Notes: generated by a model from the letters alone, not told the origin. A DNA stretch of 5,959 nucleotides from an uncultured Lachnospiraceae bacterium (GCA_905236615.1 CAJORC010000133.1:1-5959); one strand, 5' to 3'; numbered from the stretch's first letter, positions 1 through 5,794 are shown. Made by a program: numbers and translations.

Positions 1-663
1 AAGGATAGCTTTTATGTTCCTCTGAAGGTATATGATGAGGAAGATCCGGACAAGGATAAGAGGACATTTAATGGTAACGTATGGGATAATGGTCCTATTG
101 TAATCTCGCTCTATGACAGAAGTCCTGCATCTGTGGTTAAGGGAACGGATTTCAACCTTTACAGGGTTTCTGACAATCAGCTTGTACCTACGAGCTATTA
201 TCAGATATCAAGCTATTGTGACTCGGCTCAGAATGAGATTACGGGTGCACCGACCAGTGAGGGAACTTACTACGTTAAATTAAAGGCAGTATCTTCGACA
301 ACCAACCCATGGAAGGGAACCTACTATGTAGAGCTTGATGTTTACGAGGAAGACCCGAATAAGACTTCACTTTCATCGGACTGCTATCCTGACCCGTCAA
401 TCATTAAGAAAGCCATTCCTCAGACAGGAAAGACGGTAAAGGCAATAAAAGGAACGGACTTCAACATTCGAAGGGTTTCAGATAACTATGTCATTCCTAC
501 GAGTGAATATGAAGTTACAGGATATCTCGATTCCGGCGGAAATGAAATGACGGGAGCCCCGTATGCGGCAGGATCATATTTCGTAGTTGTAAAGCCTTAT
601 TCAAGCGGTTCCAGTGTCACCGGTACCATGAAGATCAATATGACAGTATCCGTTGGAGGAACG
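1..663 (+). repeat. 103-residue (309-bp) tandem protein repeats
   Basis: A KGTDFN motif occurs at base 139 and again at base 448, exactly 309 bp apart. Each is followed by matching blocks: R(V)SDN, a PTS turn, an Asp-Ser-x-x-N-E block, TGAP, and then a VY(D/E)EEDP-type block that ends one unit. The first 46 residues of the window match the end of a further unit, including the EEDP block, so the array continues upstream. The second unit diverges after about base 600 and runs into the Ig-like modules. The similarity also shows at the DNA level around the KGTDFN codons, which suggests duplication within the gene. Confidence 0.8.
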
Positions 664-1878
664 CTGTCGATCAATGCGATAGCGGATCAGTACTGGACAG
701 GTTCTGCACTGACGCCGGATATAAAGGTAACATCAACGACGGATACGGATCTGGTACTTCGGAAAGGAACTGATTATACTACCGCATACAGCAGCAATAT
801 TGAAGCAGGTGCGGCATCGGTAACAGCAACGGGTATATCGGACTATAACGGTGATTCGGCAACGGCATCGTTCTCGATATTAAAGTCGATAGCCAATTGT
901 ACGATAAAGGCACAGAATACGGAGTACACCGGAAAAGCTACCACTCCTGTTGTGACGATCACAGATGGAAAGAAGAACCTTGTACAAGGCACAGATTTTG
1001 TAATATCCAGAATCAACAACAATGTAAAGGTAAACAACAATAAGGGCGTAGTTTATGTAGAAGGTATAGGTTACTACTATGGAGAAGGAAAAACTAAGTT
1101 CTCGGTTCGCAAAACTTATTCAACGAGTTCTTCGTCGTCTTCGTCGAAATCGAGCTCAAGTTCAAGTTCATCCAGCAGCAGCTCTTCAAGCAGTGGAAGT
1201 GGATCAACGTCTGCAACGGTAAGCTCATCTACAGCGAATGTTGACCAGACCAACAACGGTTCTGCAAACAACGGAAACGGATATGTCAACACAGGTAAGA
1301 CAGCACCGGTTGATACAGGCGATACAGGACTTGATAATGCTTCAGCGACGATCAACGGCTCAACAGACAATTATGTAGTTAAGATCAAAAAGACGAGCGA
1401 TGCTGATGCTGAATTCAGGGCTGCGCTCCTTGACAGATACGGAAATATTGATGCTTTCAGGTACTATGCATTTGATATTTCACTCTATGATGAGACCGGT
1501 ACTGAGAAGATCGAGGATCCTCAGGGCGTTTCGGTTACTCTGACGATACCGCTTCCGGATTCGCTGGCTCTCTACGGCGGAAACAATCAGGCAGCGGCTG
1601 TCAGCCACAGCGGTGACCTTGAAGATCTTTCGACGAGATTTACAGCAATTGACGGAAGGGATTGTGCATCCTTTACGGCTACACATTTCTCGACTTACGG
1701 TTTCTATGTAGACACGAATAATCTTTCAGCCGGAAATTCGCTTGACTCGACACCTAAGACCGGTGATCCCATCAGTCCTAAGTGGTTCCTGTCACTCGGA
1801 CTTGCAGCGCTTTCGGTATTCCTCTTCCTGAAGAGGGATCCGTTACCTGCCCGCGCAAAGGCTCGTGTCGCAAGGTGA
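1..1878 (+). CDS. Repeat-rich sortase-anchored surface protein (3' part, open at left edge)
   Basis: The frame is open from base 1 to TGA 1876-1878 (625 residues visible), so the true start lies outside; the GTG at 133 is internal. Domains, counted from the left edge: 103-residue tandem repeats (about 1-220); two Ig-like modules with YTG/GTD-type motifs (222-371); a nearly pure serine linker (376-400); an Asn/Gly/Thr-rich linker; a conserved module (457-570, ending in an ATHFSTYGFYVDT stretch) that I know from Lachnospiraceae surface proteins; then the sorting signal TPKTG (584-588), a hydrophobic span (595-610) and a basic tail. The family role of such signals is covalent attachment to peptidoglycan by sortase, with Thr in place of the usual Leu. 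The tail after the membrane span (about 15 residues, several Arg/Lys) is longer than usual. Ligand and function are unknown; adhesion or matrix binding is inference. Confidence 0.9.
   Translation, partial: KDSFYVPLKVYDEEDPDKDKRTFNGNVWDNGPIVISLYDRSPASVVKGTDFNLYRVSDNQLVPTSYYQISSYCDSAQNEITGAPTSEGTYYVKLKAVSSTTNPWKGTYYVELDVYEEDPNKTSLSSDCYPDPSIIKKAIPQTGKTVKAIKGTDFNIRRVSDNYVIPTSEYEVTGYLDSGGNEMTGAPYAAGSYFVVVKPYSSGSSVTGTMKINMTVSVGGTLSINAIADQYWTGSALTPDIKVTSTTDTDLVLRKGTDYTTAYSSNIEAGAASVTATGISDYNGDSATASFSILKSIANCTIKAQNTEYTGKATTPVVTITDGKKNLVQGTDFVISRINNNVKVNNNKGVVYVEGIGYYYGEGKTKFSVRKTYSTSSSSSSSKSSSSSSSSSSSSSSSGSGSTSATVSSSTANVDQTNNGSANNGNGYVNTGKTAPVDTGDTGLDNASATINGSTDNYVVKIKKTSDADAEFRAALLDRYGNIDAFRYYAFDISLYDETGTEKIEDPQGVSVTLTIPLPDSLALYGGNNQAAAVSHSGDLEDLSTRFTAIDGRDCASFTATHFSTYGFYVDTNNLSAGNSLDSTPKTGDPISPKWFLSLGLAALSVFLFLKRDPLPARAKARVAR
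664..1113 (+). repeat. Two Ig-like modules in the surface protein
   Basis: Unit A (664-885) and unit B (886-1113) share a layout: a short start strand, (W/Y)TG, a TP-x-(I/V) block, a GTD(Y/F) turn in the middle, a G(I)xxYxG motif and a final F-S-(I/V). This is the pattern of bacterial Ig-like modules repeated in Firmicutes surface proteins. Unit B is irregular: its middle is Asn/Lys-rich (around 1012-1044) where other copies have a beta-strand. Function is inferred to be a spacer or stalk. Confidence 0.65.
1126..1200 (+). repeat. Serine-rich linker tract
   Basis: Twenty-five codons are almost all Ser, broken by one Lys near the start and one Gly at the end. Codons are mixed (tct, tcg, agc, tca, agt, tcc), so this is not a simple slippage tract throughout, although the first part is tcg/tct-rich. 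It sits between the Ig-like modules and the C-terminal anchoring region, as expected for a flexible and possibly glycosylated wall-spanning linker (inference). Confidence 0.85.
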
Positions 1879-1879
1879 G

Positions 1880-1986
1880 TTTTAGTCACGGTGGCTCAAC
1901 GCTAATGAAAAAACTTTTTGACACAGAAAACGTTTTAAACTGTGTCAAAAAGTGTTTTCATAGTATTACGCCACCTGACTTCAAAA
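1880..1986. repeat. Long imperfect inverted repeat between two surface-protein genes
   Basis: The core is a perfect 14-bp dyad, ACTTTTTGACACAG (1913-1926) against its complement (1940-1953), around a 13-base loop holding the small palindrome AAAACGTTTT. The stem continues after one A/G mismatch for 7 more pairs (1905-1911 with 1955-1961), then weakly (1898-1903 with 1962-1967), then GGTGGC (1890-1895) with GCCACC (1970-1975), then AGTCA (1884-1888) with TGACT (1976-1980), and four A-T pairs at the outer edge. As RNA it would be a roughly 100-nt rod starting just after the stop codon at 1878. It may end the upstream transcript, but the T-run after the stem is poor. It may instead be a small mobile repeat; no clear target duplication is visible. 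Confidence 0.75.
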
Positions 1987-2055
1987 TGACCGGGAAACGA
2001 ACTTTTTCGCGAACAGTAATTATTTTGCGAGTGAAGACCAAGAAACTTAAACCGG

Positions 2056-2065
2056 AAGAGGAAAG
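2056..2065 (+). promoter_or_regulatory. Ribosome binding site of the LRR gene
   Basis: AAGAGGAAAG lies upstream of ATG 2071 with the AGAGG core ending 9 bases before it, which supports this start together with the good signal peptide that begins there. I found no convincing sigma-A promoter between the inverted repeat and this site. Confidence 0.6.
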
Positions 2066-2070
2066 TAACT

Positions 2071-3549
2071 ATGAGGGGATGGATCAGGATTGCGGTCGCG
2101 ACGCTTTTCGCAATCGCGGCAGTGCTTATATTTTTAATACGGCCGCCGGGACTTGAGGCGGAGAGCTCGATGGTAATCGAGAACGGAGTGCTGAAGAAGT
2201 ATTCTGTTTCCGATGATATCACGAGCGTAAATATTCCGAATTACGTTAAAGAGATCGGCGACGAAGCATTTATGAATAATAAATCGATAGAAACAGTGGG
2301 AATACCGTCGTCGGTTAGGAAGATAGGGAATAAGGCATTCTATGGATGCTCGAAGCTTCTAAGCGTCAGGCTTCAGGAAGGTACGGAGAGCATCGGAGAC
2401 AGTTCATTTGCCATGTGTTCGTCGTTATCGTCATTTTCGATGCCGACAAGCATATCATACGTTGGGGACGGAGCTTTTGCAGGGGACACTTCATTAACGG
2501 ATTTCAGCCTTGGCAGCGGAAATTCCAATTCATATTTCTTTTTCAATGATAATGTTCTCTATAATATGAACTCCACAAGACTGGTCTCGTATATTCCGGG
2601 ACGGAAGAGTGATAACTTCATAATGCCTTTTACGGTGTCGCTGATAGCCCCGTATGCTTTCTGGGGAAGCGAAAACATGAAGATGGCCTACGTTGCGAAT
2701 AATGTCGAGACAGTTCCCTCATTTGCTTTTTGTAATGCAGCAGGGCTGGAGGAGATTTATCTTCCGAATTCGGTAGCAAAGATTGAAACCTATGCTTTCA
2801 GGGATTGCTACAAATTAAAATATGTTGCTATCGAAAGTTCTGTTTGTGAAATAGAAGAGGATGCATTTTATAATTGTCCCGAAGGGATGAAGGTTGAGTT
2901 TGGCGTAAACAAATCGGCATTTATATCCAATTCCAATAATTATGCCGTGGTAAAAACCCCATCCGGAAACATGGTTATTTCGGGAAATGAAGCCAGAAAG
3001 AGGAATATTGAAGAAGGGAGTTATTTAGAAGATGATAAAGGTGGTAATAGTTCTGATAATGATGACAATTCTGGTAATTCTTCAGGAAAAGCAGGAACCG
3101 TAAAAAACGGCGGTTCACTCGTAGTTGACTCGGTGTGGGGAACAAAGGCACCCTTTACTCCGCTTGACAGAGAAAACCCGAAAGGTCTTGTTGGCACAGG
3201 TAAAATAGTTGGAAATTCAGCATTCATCATTATGAATGATAATTACAATAAACCGGCCAGATCAGCTGTGAGCGAGAATATTATGGGTTCTTCGGTGTCA
3301 AAGGGTTCCGTATCCGCCGCAGCGGTTTCAAGAAATTCTCTTGGAAAAGGTACTTATCCAAAGGATGGAATTACAAGAACCAGCGGAGTCAGGAAAGCTG
3401 TGTCAATAAACAGTGCATCAGGAAACAGTGTGTCGAAGAATGGTGTATCTGATGACAGTATTTCAAATGACAGCGTATCGAAAGACAGTGTTTCGGACAA
3501 TATTGATTTTACTGCAAAAATATCCCTTCAGGGGAAAGGTAGTCAGTAA
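2071..3549 (+). CDS. Secreted BspA-like leucine-rich-repeat protein with C-terminal pentapeptide array
   Basis: The 492-residue protein has a signal peptide (basic MRGWIR, hydrophobic core 7-23, likely cleavage after Ala30; an uncleaved anchor is possible). About eight LRR_5/BspA-type repeats of roughly 23 residues follow, marked by their x-IG-x-x-AF cores at 59-67, 82-90, 106-113, 130-136, 191-197, 213-220, 236-243 and 259-266. A non-repeat insert at about 150-185 has the NVLYN...L-x-x-Y-x-PG pattern common in this family. After the LRRs come a Gly/Asn/Asp/Ser-rich acidic linker (about 313-341), a short possible domain (342-395) and an S-V-S-x-(D/N) pentapeptide array (408-477). There is no sortase signal, SLH or other wall anchor at the C-terminus. 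LRR_5 proteins commonly mediate surface binding; the ligand is unknown. The last 13 codons overlap the convergent glycosyltransferase gene. Confidence 0.85.
   Translation: MRGWIRIAVATLFAIAAVLIFLIRPPGLEAESSMVIENGVLKKYSVSDDITSVNIPNYVKEIGDEAFMNNKSIETVGIPSSVRKIGNKAFYGCSKLLSVRLQEGTESIGDSSFAMCSSLSSFSMPTSISYVGDGAFAGDTSLTDFSLGSGNSNSYFFFNDNVLYNMNSTRLVSYIPGRKSDNFIMPFTVSLIAPYAFWGSENMKMAYVANNVETVPSFAFCNAAGLEEIYLPNSVAKIETYAFRDCYKLKYVAIESSVCEIEEDAFYNCPEGMKVEFGVNKSAFISNSNNYAVVKTPSGNMVISGNEARKRNIEEGSYLEDDKGGNSSDNDDNSGNSSGKAGTVKNGGSLVVDSVWGTKAPFTPLDRENPKGLVGTGKIVGNSAFIIMNDNYNKPARSAVSENIMGSSVSKGSVSAAAVSRNSLGKGTYPKDGITRTSGVRKAVSINSASGNSVSKNGVSDDSISNDSVSKDSVSDNIDFTAKISLQGKGSQ
3292..3501 (+). repeat. Fourteen in-phase pentapeptide units, consensus S-V-S-x-(D/N)
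   Basis: Reading in fives from base 3292, unit 1 is SVSKG, followed by SVSAA, AVSRN and SLGKG. Three degenerate units (3352-3396) keep the phase exactly. Seven clear units then run from 3397 to 3501, including SVSKN, SISND, SVSKD and SVSDN. A further AVSEN lies just upstream (3265-3279), out of phase by one residue. The unit does not fit the classical A(D/N)Lxx pentapeptide family, because the residue two before the hydrophobic position is Asp/Asn/Lys rather than small. Codons differ between units, so the array is old or under protein-level selection. Confidence 0.8.
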
Positions 3550-4939
3550 GGAGCTTCTTCAGGTAAGAGGCAGCTTCGTCATCGAAGGCATCAAAGTCTA
3601 TGATGATGTATTTGAAAAAATGTTTAGGCAAAGGCAGCTCTTTGGGGCTGTCTTTTTTTAGTCCGCTTAAAATATTGTCGCAGATAACTTTGTCGGCGGA
3701 AAAGCGTGCTATGCCCGCAAGGAGAGGCGAGAGTTCTATACCCGCAGTCCATGAACAGGGATAGAGCCATTTGATTCTGGAGAGAGTTGCTCCAAGTCCG
3801 GAGAAGACCTCAAGAACTGTAAAAGCCTTTTCGTGGTCAGGTTCATTTCTTTCGATCATATCTATTATCTCATCAGAAAAGAGCTCATAACTCCACATAT
3901 CGAAGCCCCACTTTTCGGTGAACTTGCTCCGGCTGTTTATCATTGTTATGTTTTCGCTGTCAAAGCCTTCTCCGCCCTTGTGGTAAATGAAAGCATTATG
4001 AACCAGATACTCACGAAAGCCTGCCTGTGAAACACGCAGTCCAAGGTCATCATCTTCAAAATAAGCAGGTGAGAAACGCTCATCGAAAATGATGTCCCGG
4101 TCTATGTCGTTTGATGAATAGCGGAATTCGGTTATTGCTTCTTCCAGAGCATAAAACTTGATAAGCAGGGCAAAACCCGTGAGACGCTGCCTTATTTCTA
4201 AGGCATTTCGCATGGGTACGTTATTTAATGCTCCGAATTTCTGACAGGCGGCAAGACTTTTATCAGGCACGTCGATGGTCTGTGCAGTGACGTTGTTTGA
4301 TACTCCGCTCACCATGCCCGTATCATGACTGGAATAAAGAGCCATCCTCAGGAAAAACAAGGCATTCTGGGTGAGAACGGCATCGTTATTCAGGAATAAG
4401 AGGTCGTTCCCGCTGCTGCAGGCTGCAGCGCCTATGTTGCAGGCTACGGGAAAGCCGTAGTTCTTGGAGGTTTCGATAAAGATTATATCATTCTGCGCCT
4501 CGAGCCATTCCGAAACTCCGTCGGTTGAAGCGTTATCAACCACAATGACTTCCGTATGTGCAGAATCTGTATATTTTCTGATAGCTTCGAGATTTTCGAT
4601 CATGATCTCGAAATCGTTATAGGATACGATAACGATCGAAAGGTCATTTACCGAAAGGGAATTTCCGGCGAGCAGATCATCGATATCCTTCTGGATCATC
4701 CTGAGGTCACTGATAGGAAAACTGGGAAGCTTTTTTAAATAAAAAAGCGCCTGCTCGAAGCAGAGATATGCCATATCCGGATTTCTGAAAAAATACCAGC
4801 GTCCCAGCATATAGAAAATCTCATAATTATCTGGTTCTGTTTTCATGGCTTCCGAAAGCAGGTCAAATTCCTTTTCATATTCGCCTTCTGTTTCAAGAGC
4901 AGCGATCTCCTTAAGCATTTCATTGATTTCTTTTGCCAT
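3509..4939 (-). CDS. Family 2 glycosyltransferase with helical N-terminus and short methyltransferase-like C-terminus
   Basis: The 476-residue cytosolic protein has three parts. Residues 1-92 are helical and TPR-like (EPDNYEIFYMLGRWYF and FEQALFYL are typical helix faces). Residues 99-345 form a GT-A family 2 glycosyltransferase: SIVIVSYND (101-109), VDNASTDG (134-141), the DXD-equivalent LNND (183-186), FEDDDLGLR (294-302) with the likely catalytic acidic residues, and H320 in the YHKGG block. Residues 373-476 resemble a class I methyltransferase: motif I VLEVFSGLG (375-383), an acidic GIELS (400-404), CDN (420-422) and IIIDFDAF (445-452). This last part ends at the fifth-strand position (GIFLQ), so the final strands of the fold are missing. 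The start has AAGG 7 bases upstream. Similar TPR/GT2/methyltransferase proteins modify flagellin or surface glycans in clostridia, but the acceptor here is unknown. Confidence 0.85.
   Translation of the reverse strand: MAKEINEMLKEIAALETEGEYEKEFDLLSEAMKTEPDNYEIFYMLGRWYFFRNPDMAYLCFEQALFYLKKLPSFPISDLRMIQKDIDDLLAGNSLSVNDLSIVIVSYNDFEIMIENLEAIRKYTDSAHTEVIVVDNASTDGVSEWLEAQNDIIFIETSKNYGFPVACNIGAAACSSGNDLLFLNNDAVLTQNALFFLRMALYSSHDTGMVSGVSNNVTAQTIDVPDKSLAACQKFGALNNVPMRNALEIRQRLTGFALLIKFYALEEAITEFRYSSNDIDRDIIFDERFSPAYFEDDDLGLRVSQAGFREYLVHNAFIYHKGGEGFDSENITMINSRSKFTEKWGFDMWSYELFSDEIIDMIERNEPDHEKAFTVLEVFSGLGATLSRIKWLYPCSWTAGIELSPLLAGIARFSADKVICDNILSGLKKDSPKELPLPKHFFKYIIIDFDAFDDEAASYLKKLLTDYLSPEGIFLQ
3630..3659 (+). 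terminator. Intrinsic terminator for the LRR gene, inside the convergent gene
   Basis: An 11-bp stem (3630-3640 with 3645-3655, two G-T pairs) closes a TTTG loop and runs into seven T (3653-3659). It lies 81 bases after the LRR stop codon and is antisense to codons 427-437 of the glycosyltransferase. The position and strong form suggest that the LRR message ends here. Confidence 0.75.
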
Positions 4940-4975
4940 GGTTTTGCCTTGCCTTCCGTTTAATTGATATTATTT

Positions 4976-4981
4976 ATTATA
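4976..4981 (-). promoter_or_regulatory. Probable -10 element for the glycosyltransferase gene
   Basis: On the minus strand a perfect TATAAT lies 37 bases before ATG 4939, a sensible distance for a short leader. No good -35 is present: the hexamer 17 bases upstream is only TTTTTT, which is part of the queT terminator T-run. The call therefore rests on the -10 and its position. Confidence 0.4.
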
Positions 4982-4996
4982 ACGTAAATCAGGCAT

Positions 4997-5036
4997 AAAA
5001 AAAAGGCGAGCGCATTTAATTGCGATCACCTTTTTT
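4997..5036 (-). terminator. Intrinsic terminator of queT (possibly bidirectional)
   Basis: The stem pairs 4999-5014 with 5021-5036, with two mismatches, around a 6-base TTTAAT loop. On the minus strand it ends in eight T (4997-5004) and starts 9 bases after the queT stop. Six T on the plus strand (5031-5036) would also allow plus-strand termination, but no plus-strand gene enters from the left. Confidence 0.85.
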
Positions 5037-5045
5037 GCTTTGCTT

Positions 5046-5552
5046 TCAAGCTGTTTCTTTTCCGAAGATAACTCCCTTAACGGGTGTAAGTGCTGCGTAA
5101 AGGATCTGTCCGAGTATTCCGCATGAGATTATCTCGCCGATTCCTACAGTAAGCATGAAAAGAGGAATTGTACCTTCCATGTGGTAAACATATTTTAATA
5201 CGAAAGGTACCACCATTACGTTTGCGATAATGGGCGGAATTGAAGCAAGTATCCTGTGCTTTTTCCTGAGAGCATAAGTTCCAAATGCGCCTATGAGTGT
5301 TGCAAGGCTGCCGCAGATGATATCAGGTACAAGACATCCGGTAAATGTGTTACTGATGAGGCATCCGATAAAAAGACCGGGAATTGCTGCCGGTGTAAAT
5401 GCCGGAAGAATTGTGAGTGCCTCGGAGATTCTGACCTGTACTGCTCCTGATGCTAAATTGAAAGCGGATATGAAGCAGGTAAGTACCGTGTAGATAGCTG
5501 CTATCATAGCTGCCTGAGTAATAAATAAGACCTTTTTTGAACTGTTCTGCAT
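5046..5552 (-). CDS. queT: QueT-type queuosine precursor ECF transporter substrate-binding subunit
   Basis: This is a small integral membrane protein of 168 residues from the chosen start, about the family's usual length, with roughly five or six hydrophobic spans. The QueT family (COG4708) signature is clear: QVRISEALTILP followed by a Pro/Ala-rich AIPGLFIG block, then DIICGSLATLIGAFGTYALR, a PPIIANVMVV segment and VGIGEIISCGILG near the C-terminus. The family role is to bind a queuosine precursor (preQ0, preQ1 or queuine) for import with a shared ECF energising module, which is not encoded here. A longer frame starts at ATG 5561, but the AGGAGG site is one base from it, too close to use; it is 10 bases from ATG 5552, so I take 5552. 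The gene has its own promoter and terminator and looks monocistronic. Confidence 0.85.
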   Translation of the reverse strand: MQNSSKKVLFITQAAMIAAIYTVLTCFISAFNLASGAVQVRISEALTILPAFTPAAIPGLFIGCLISNTFTGCLVPDIICGSLATLIGAFGTYALRKKHRILASIPPIIANVMVVPFVLKYVYHMEGTIPLFMLTVGIGEIISCGILGQILYAALTPVKGVIFGKETA

Positions 5553-5562
5553 TTTATGCATA

Positions 5563-5568
5563 CCTCCT
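5563..5568 (-). promoter_or_regulatory. Ribosome binding site that decides the queT start
   Basis: A perfect AGGAGG on the minus strand lies 10 bases before ATG 5552 and only 1 base before ATG 5561. The second spacing is unusable, so translation most likely starts at 5552. The final GAGGU of this site can also pair with ACCUC in the leader (5602-5606 region), a possible way of hiding it. Confidence 0.75.
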
Positions 5569-5626
5569 GGTTTTTATTTCTTTGAAAGGCTGACCTTTCT
5601 GGTGAGGTGGGGCCTTCGAACTCACC
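5563..5626 (-). promoter_or_regulatory. Structured queT leader RNA, candidate riboswitch
   Basis: From the predicted transcript start the minus-strand leader holds hairpin 1, GGTGAG (5621-5626) with CTCACC (5601-5606) around a 14-base loop. One base later comes hairpin 2, GAAAGG (5594-5599) with CCTTTC (5584-5589) around TCAG. An A-rich tail then leads into the AGGAGG site. Forming ACCUC/GAGGU with the ribosome site would break hairpin 1, giving two exclusive states. Known queT genes are often controlled by preQ1 riboswitches, and a hairpin, second hairpin and tail at the ribosome site recall preQ1-II. I could not match the conserved bases of preQ1-I or preQ1-II, so the class is open. Confidence 0.45.
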
Positions 5627-5634
5627 GGAGGAAG

Positions 5635-5663
5635 ATTATATCATCATATCGTATACATTTCAA
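5635..5663 (-). promoter_or_regulatory. Sigma-A promoter of queT
   Basis: On the minus strand, TTGAAA (5658-5663) and a perfect TATAAT (5635-5640) are separated by exactly 17 bases. Transcription should begin near 5626-5629, about 60 bases upstream of the AGGAGG site, so the leader is short. Confidence 0.8.
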
Positions 5664-5700
5664 GATAAAATCAATCAATTAAAGTGATTAAAATTGTCCC

Positions 5701-5730
5701 TTGACAGATACTTGTATAATTGCATACAAT
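5701..5730 (+). promoter_or_regulatory. Sigma-A promoter of the right-edge gene
   Basis: A perfect TTGACA (5701-5706) is followed after 18 bases by TACAAT (5725-5730), and the gene starts about 75 bases downstream. A perfect TATAAT at 5715-5720 is only 8 bases from the TTGACA and lacks its own -35. The promoter is divergent from that of queT, with 37 bp between the two -35 boxes. Confidence 0.65.
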
Positions 5731-5737
5731 GATGCAA
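5712..5737. promoter_or_regulatory. Two interlocked 18-bp dyads over the -10 region, candidate operator
   Basis: TTGTAT (5712-5717) pairs with ATACAA (5724-5729) across 6 bases. TTGCAT (5720-5725) pairs with ATGCAA (5732-5737), also across 6 bases. The two dyads have the same half-site form TTGYAT, the same spacer, and centres 8 bp apart. They cover the -10 box of the right-edge gene. Repressor binding is inference. Confidence 0.45.
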
Positions 5738-5788
5738 ACACTTTGACTAGTTAAACGGATAAAGTTGGACTTGCTTGAGATTTCAGAC

Positions 5789-5794
5789 AGGAGG
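5789..5794 (+). promoter_or_regulatory. Ribosome binding site of the right-edge gene
   Basis: A perfect AGGAGG lies 11 bases before ATG 5806. An in-frame TAG sits directly before that ATG (5803-5805), so no longer start is possible. Confidence 0.75.

Noticed and set aside
1116..1370. Minus-strand reading frame rich in Leu/Glu/Asp
   Set aside because: It is the reverse complement of the serine-rich and Asn-rich linkers; the composition is explained by those codons.
1918..1946. TTGACA inside the long palindrome as a promoter
   Set aside because: No -10 box lies 16-18 bases downstream on either strand; the hexamer is part of the symmetric stem.
1782..2156. Plus-strand reading frame of 124 codons spanning the gap between the two surface genes
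   Set aside because: It begins at a GTG inside the first gene, runs through the long inverted repeat and ends inside the signal-peptide region of the second. It has no ribosome site and no protein-like composition.
1935..2222. Minus-strand reading frame of 95 codons across the gap
   Set aside because: It is antisense to the signal peptide of the LRR gene and the palindrome, with no ribosome site or recognisable domain.
3397..3501. DNA direct repeats as a possible CRISPR array
   Set aside because: The 15-bp period is a coding pentapeptide repeat with variable codons; there are no spacers and no constant repeat sequence.
5256..5493. Two plus-strand reading frames (64 and 66 codons) inside queT
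   Set aside because: Both are antisense to conserved QueT motifs and lack ribosome sites.
5563..5626. Firm assignment of the queT leader to preQ1-I or preQ1-II
   Set aside because: The hairpin order is suggestive, but I could not find the conserved loop and tail bases or a convincing pseudoknot of more than two or three pairs. It is left as an unclassified candidate.
5701..5720. TTGACA with the perfect TATAAT at 5715-5720 as one promoter
   Set aside because: The spacing is only 8 bases. TACAAT at 5725-5730 gives an 18-base spacer and is preferred.
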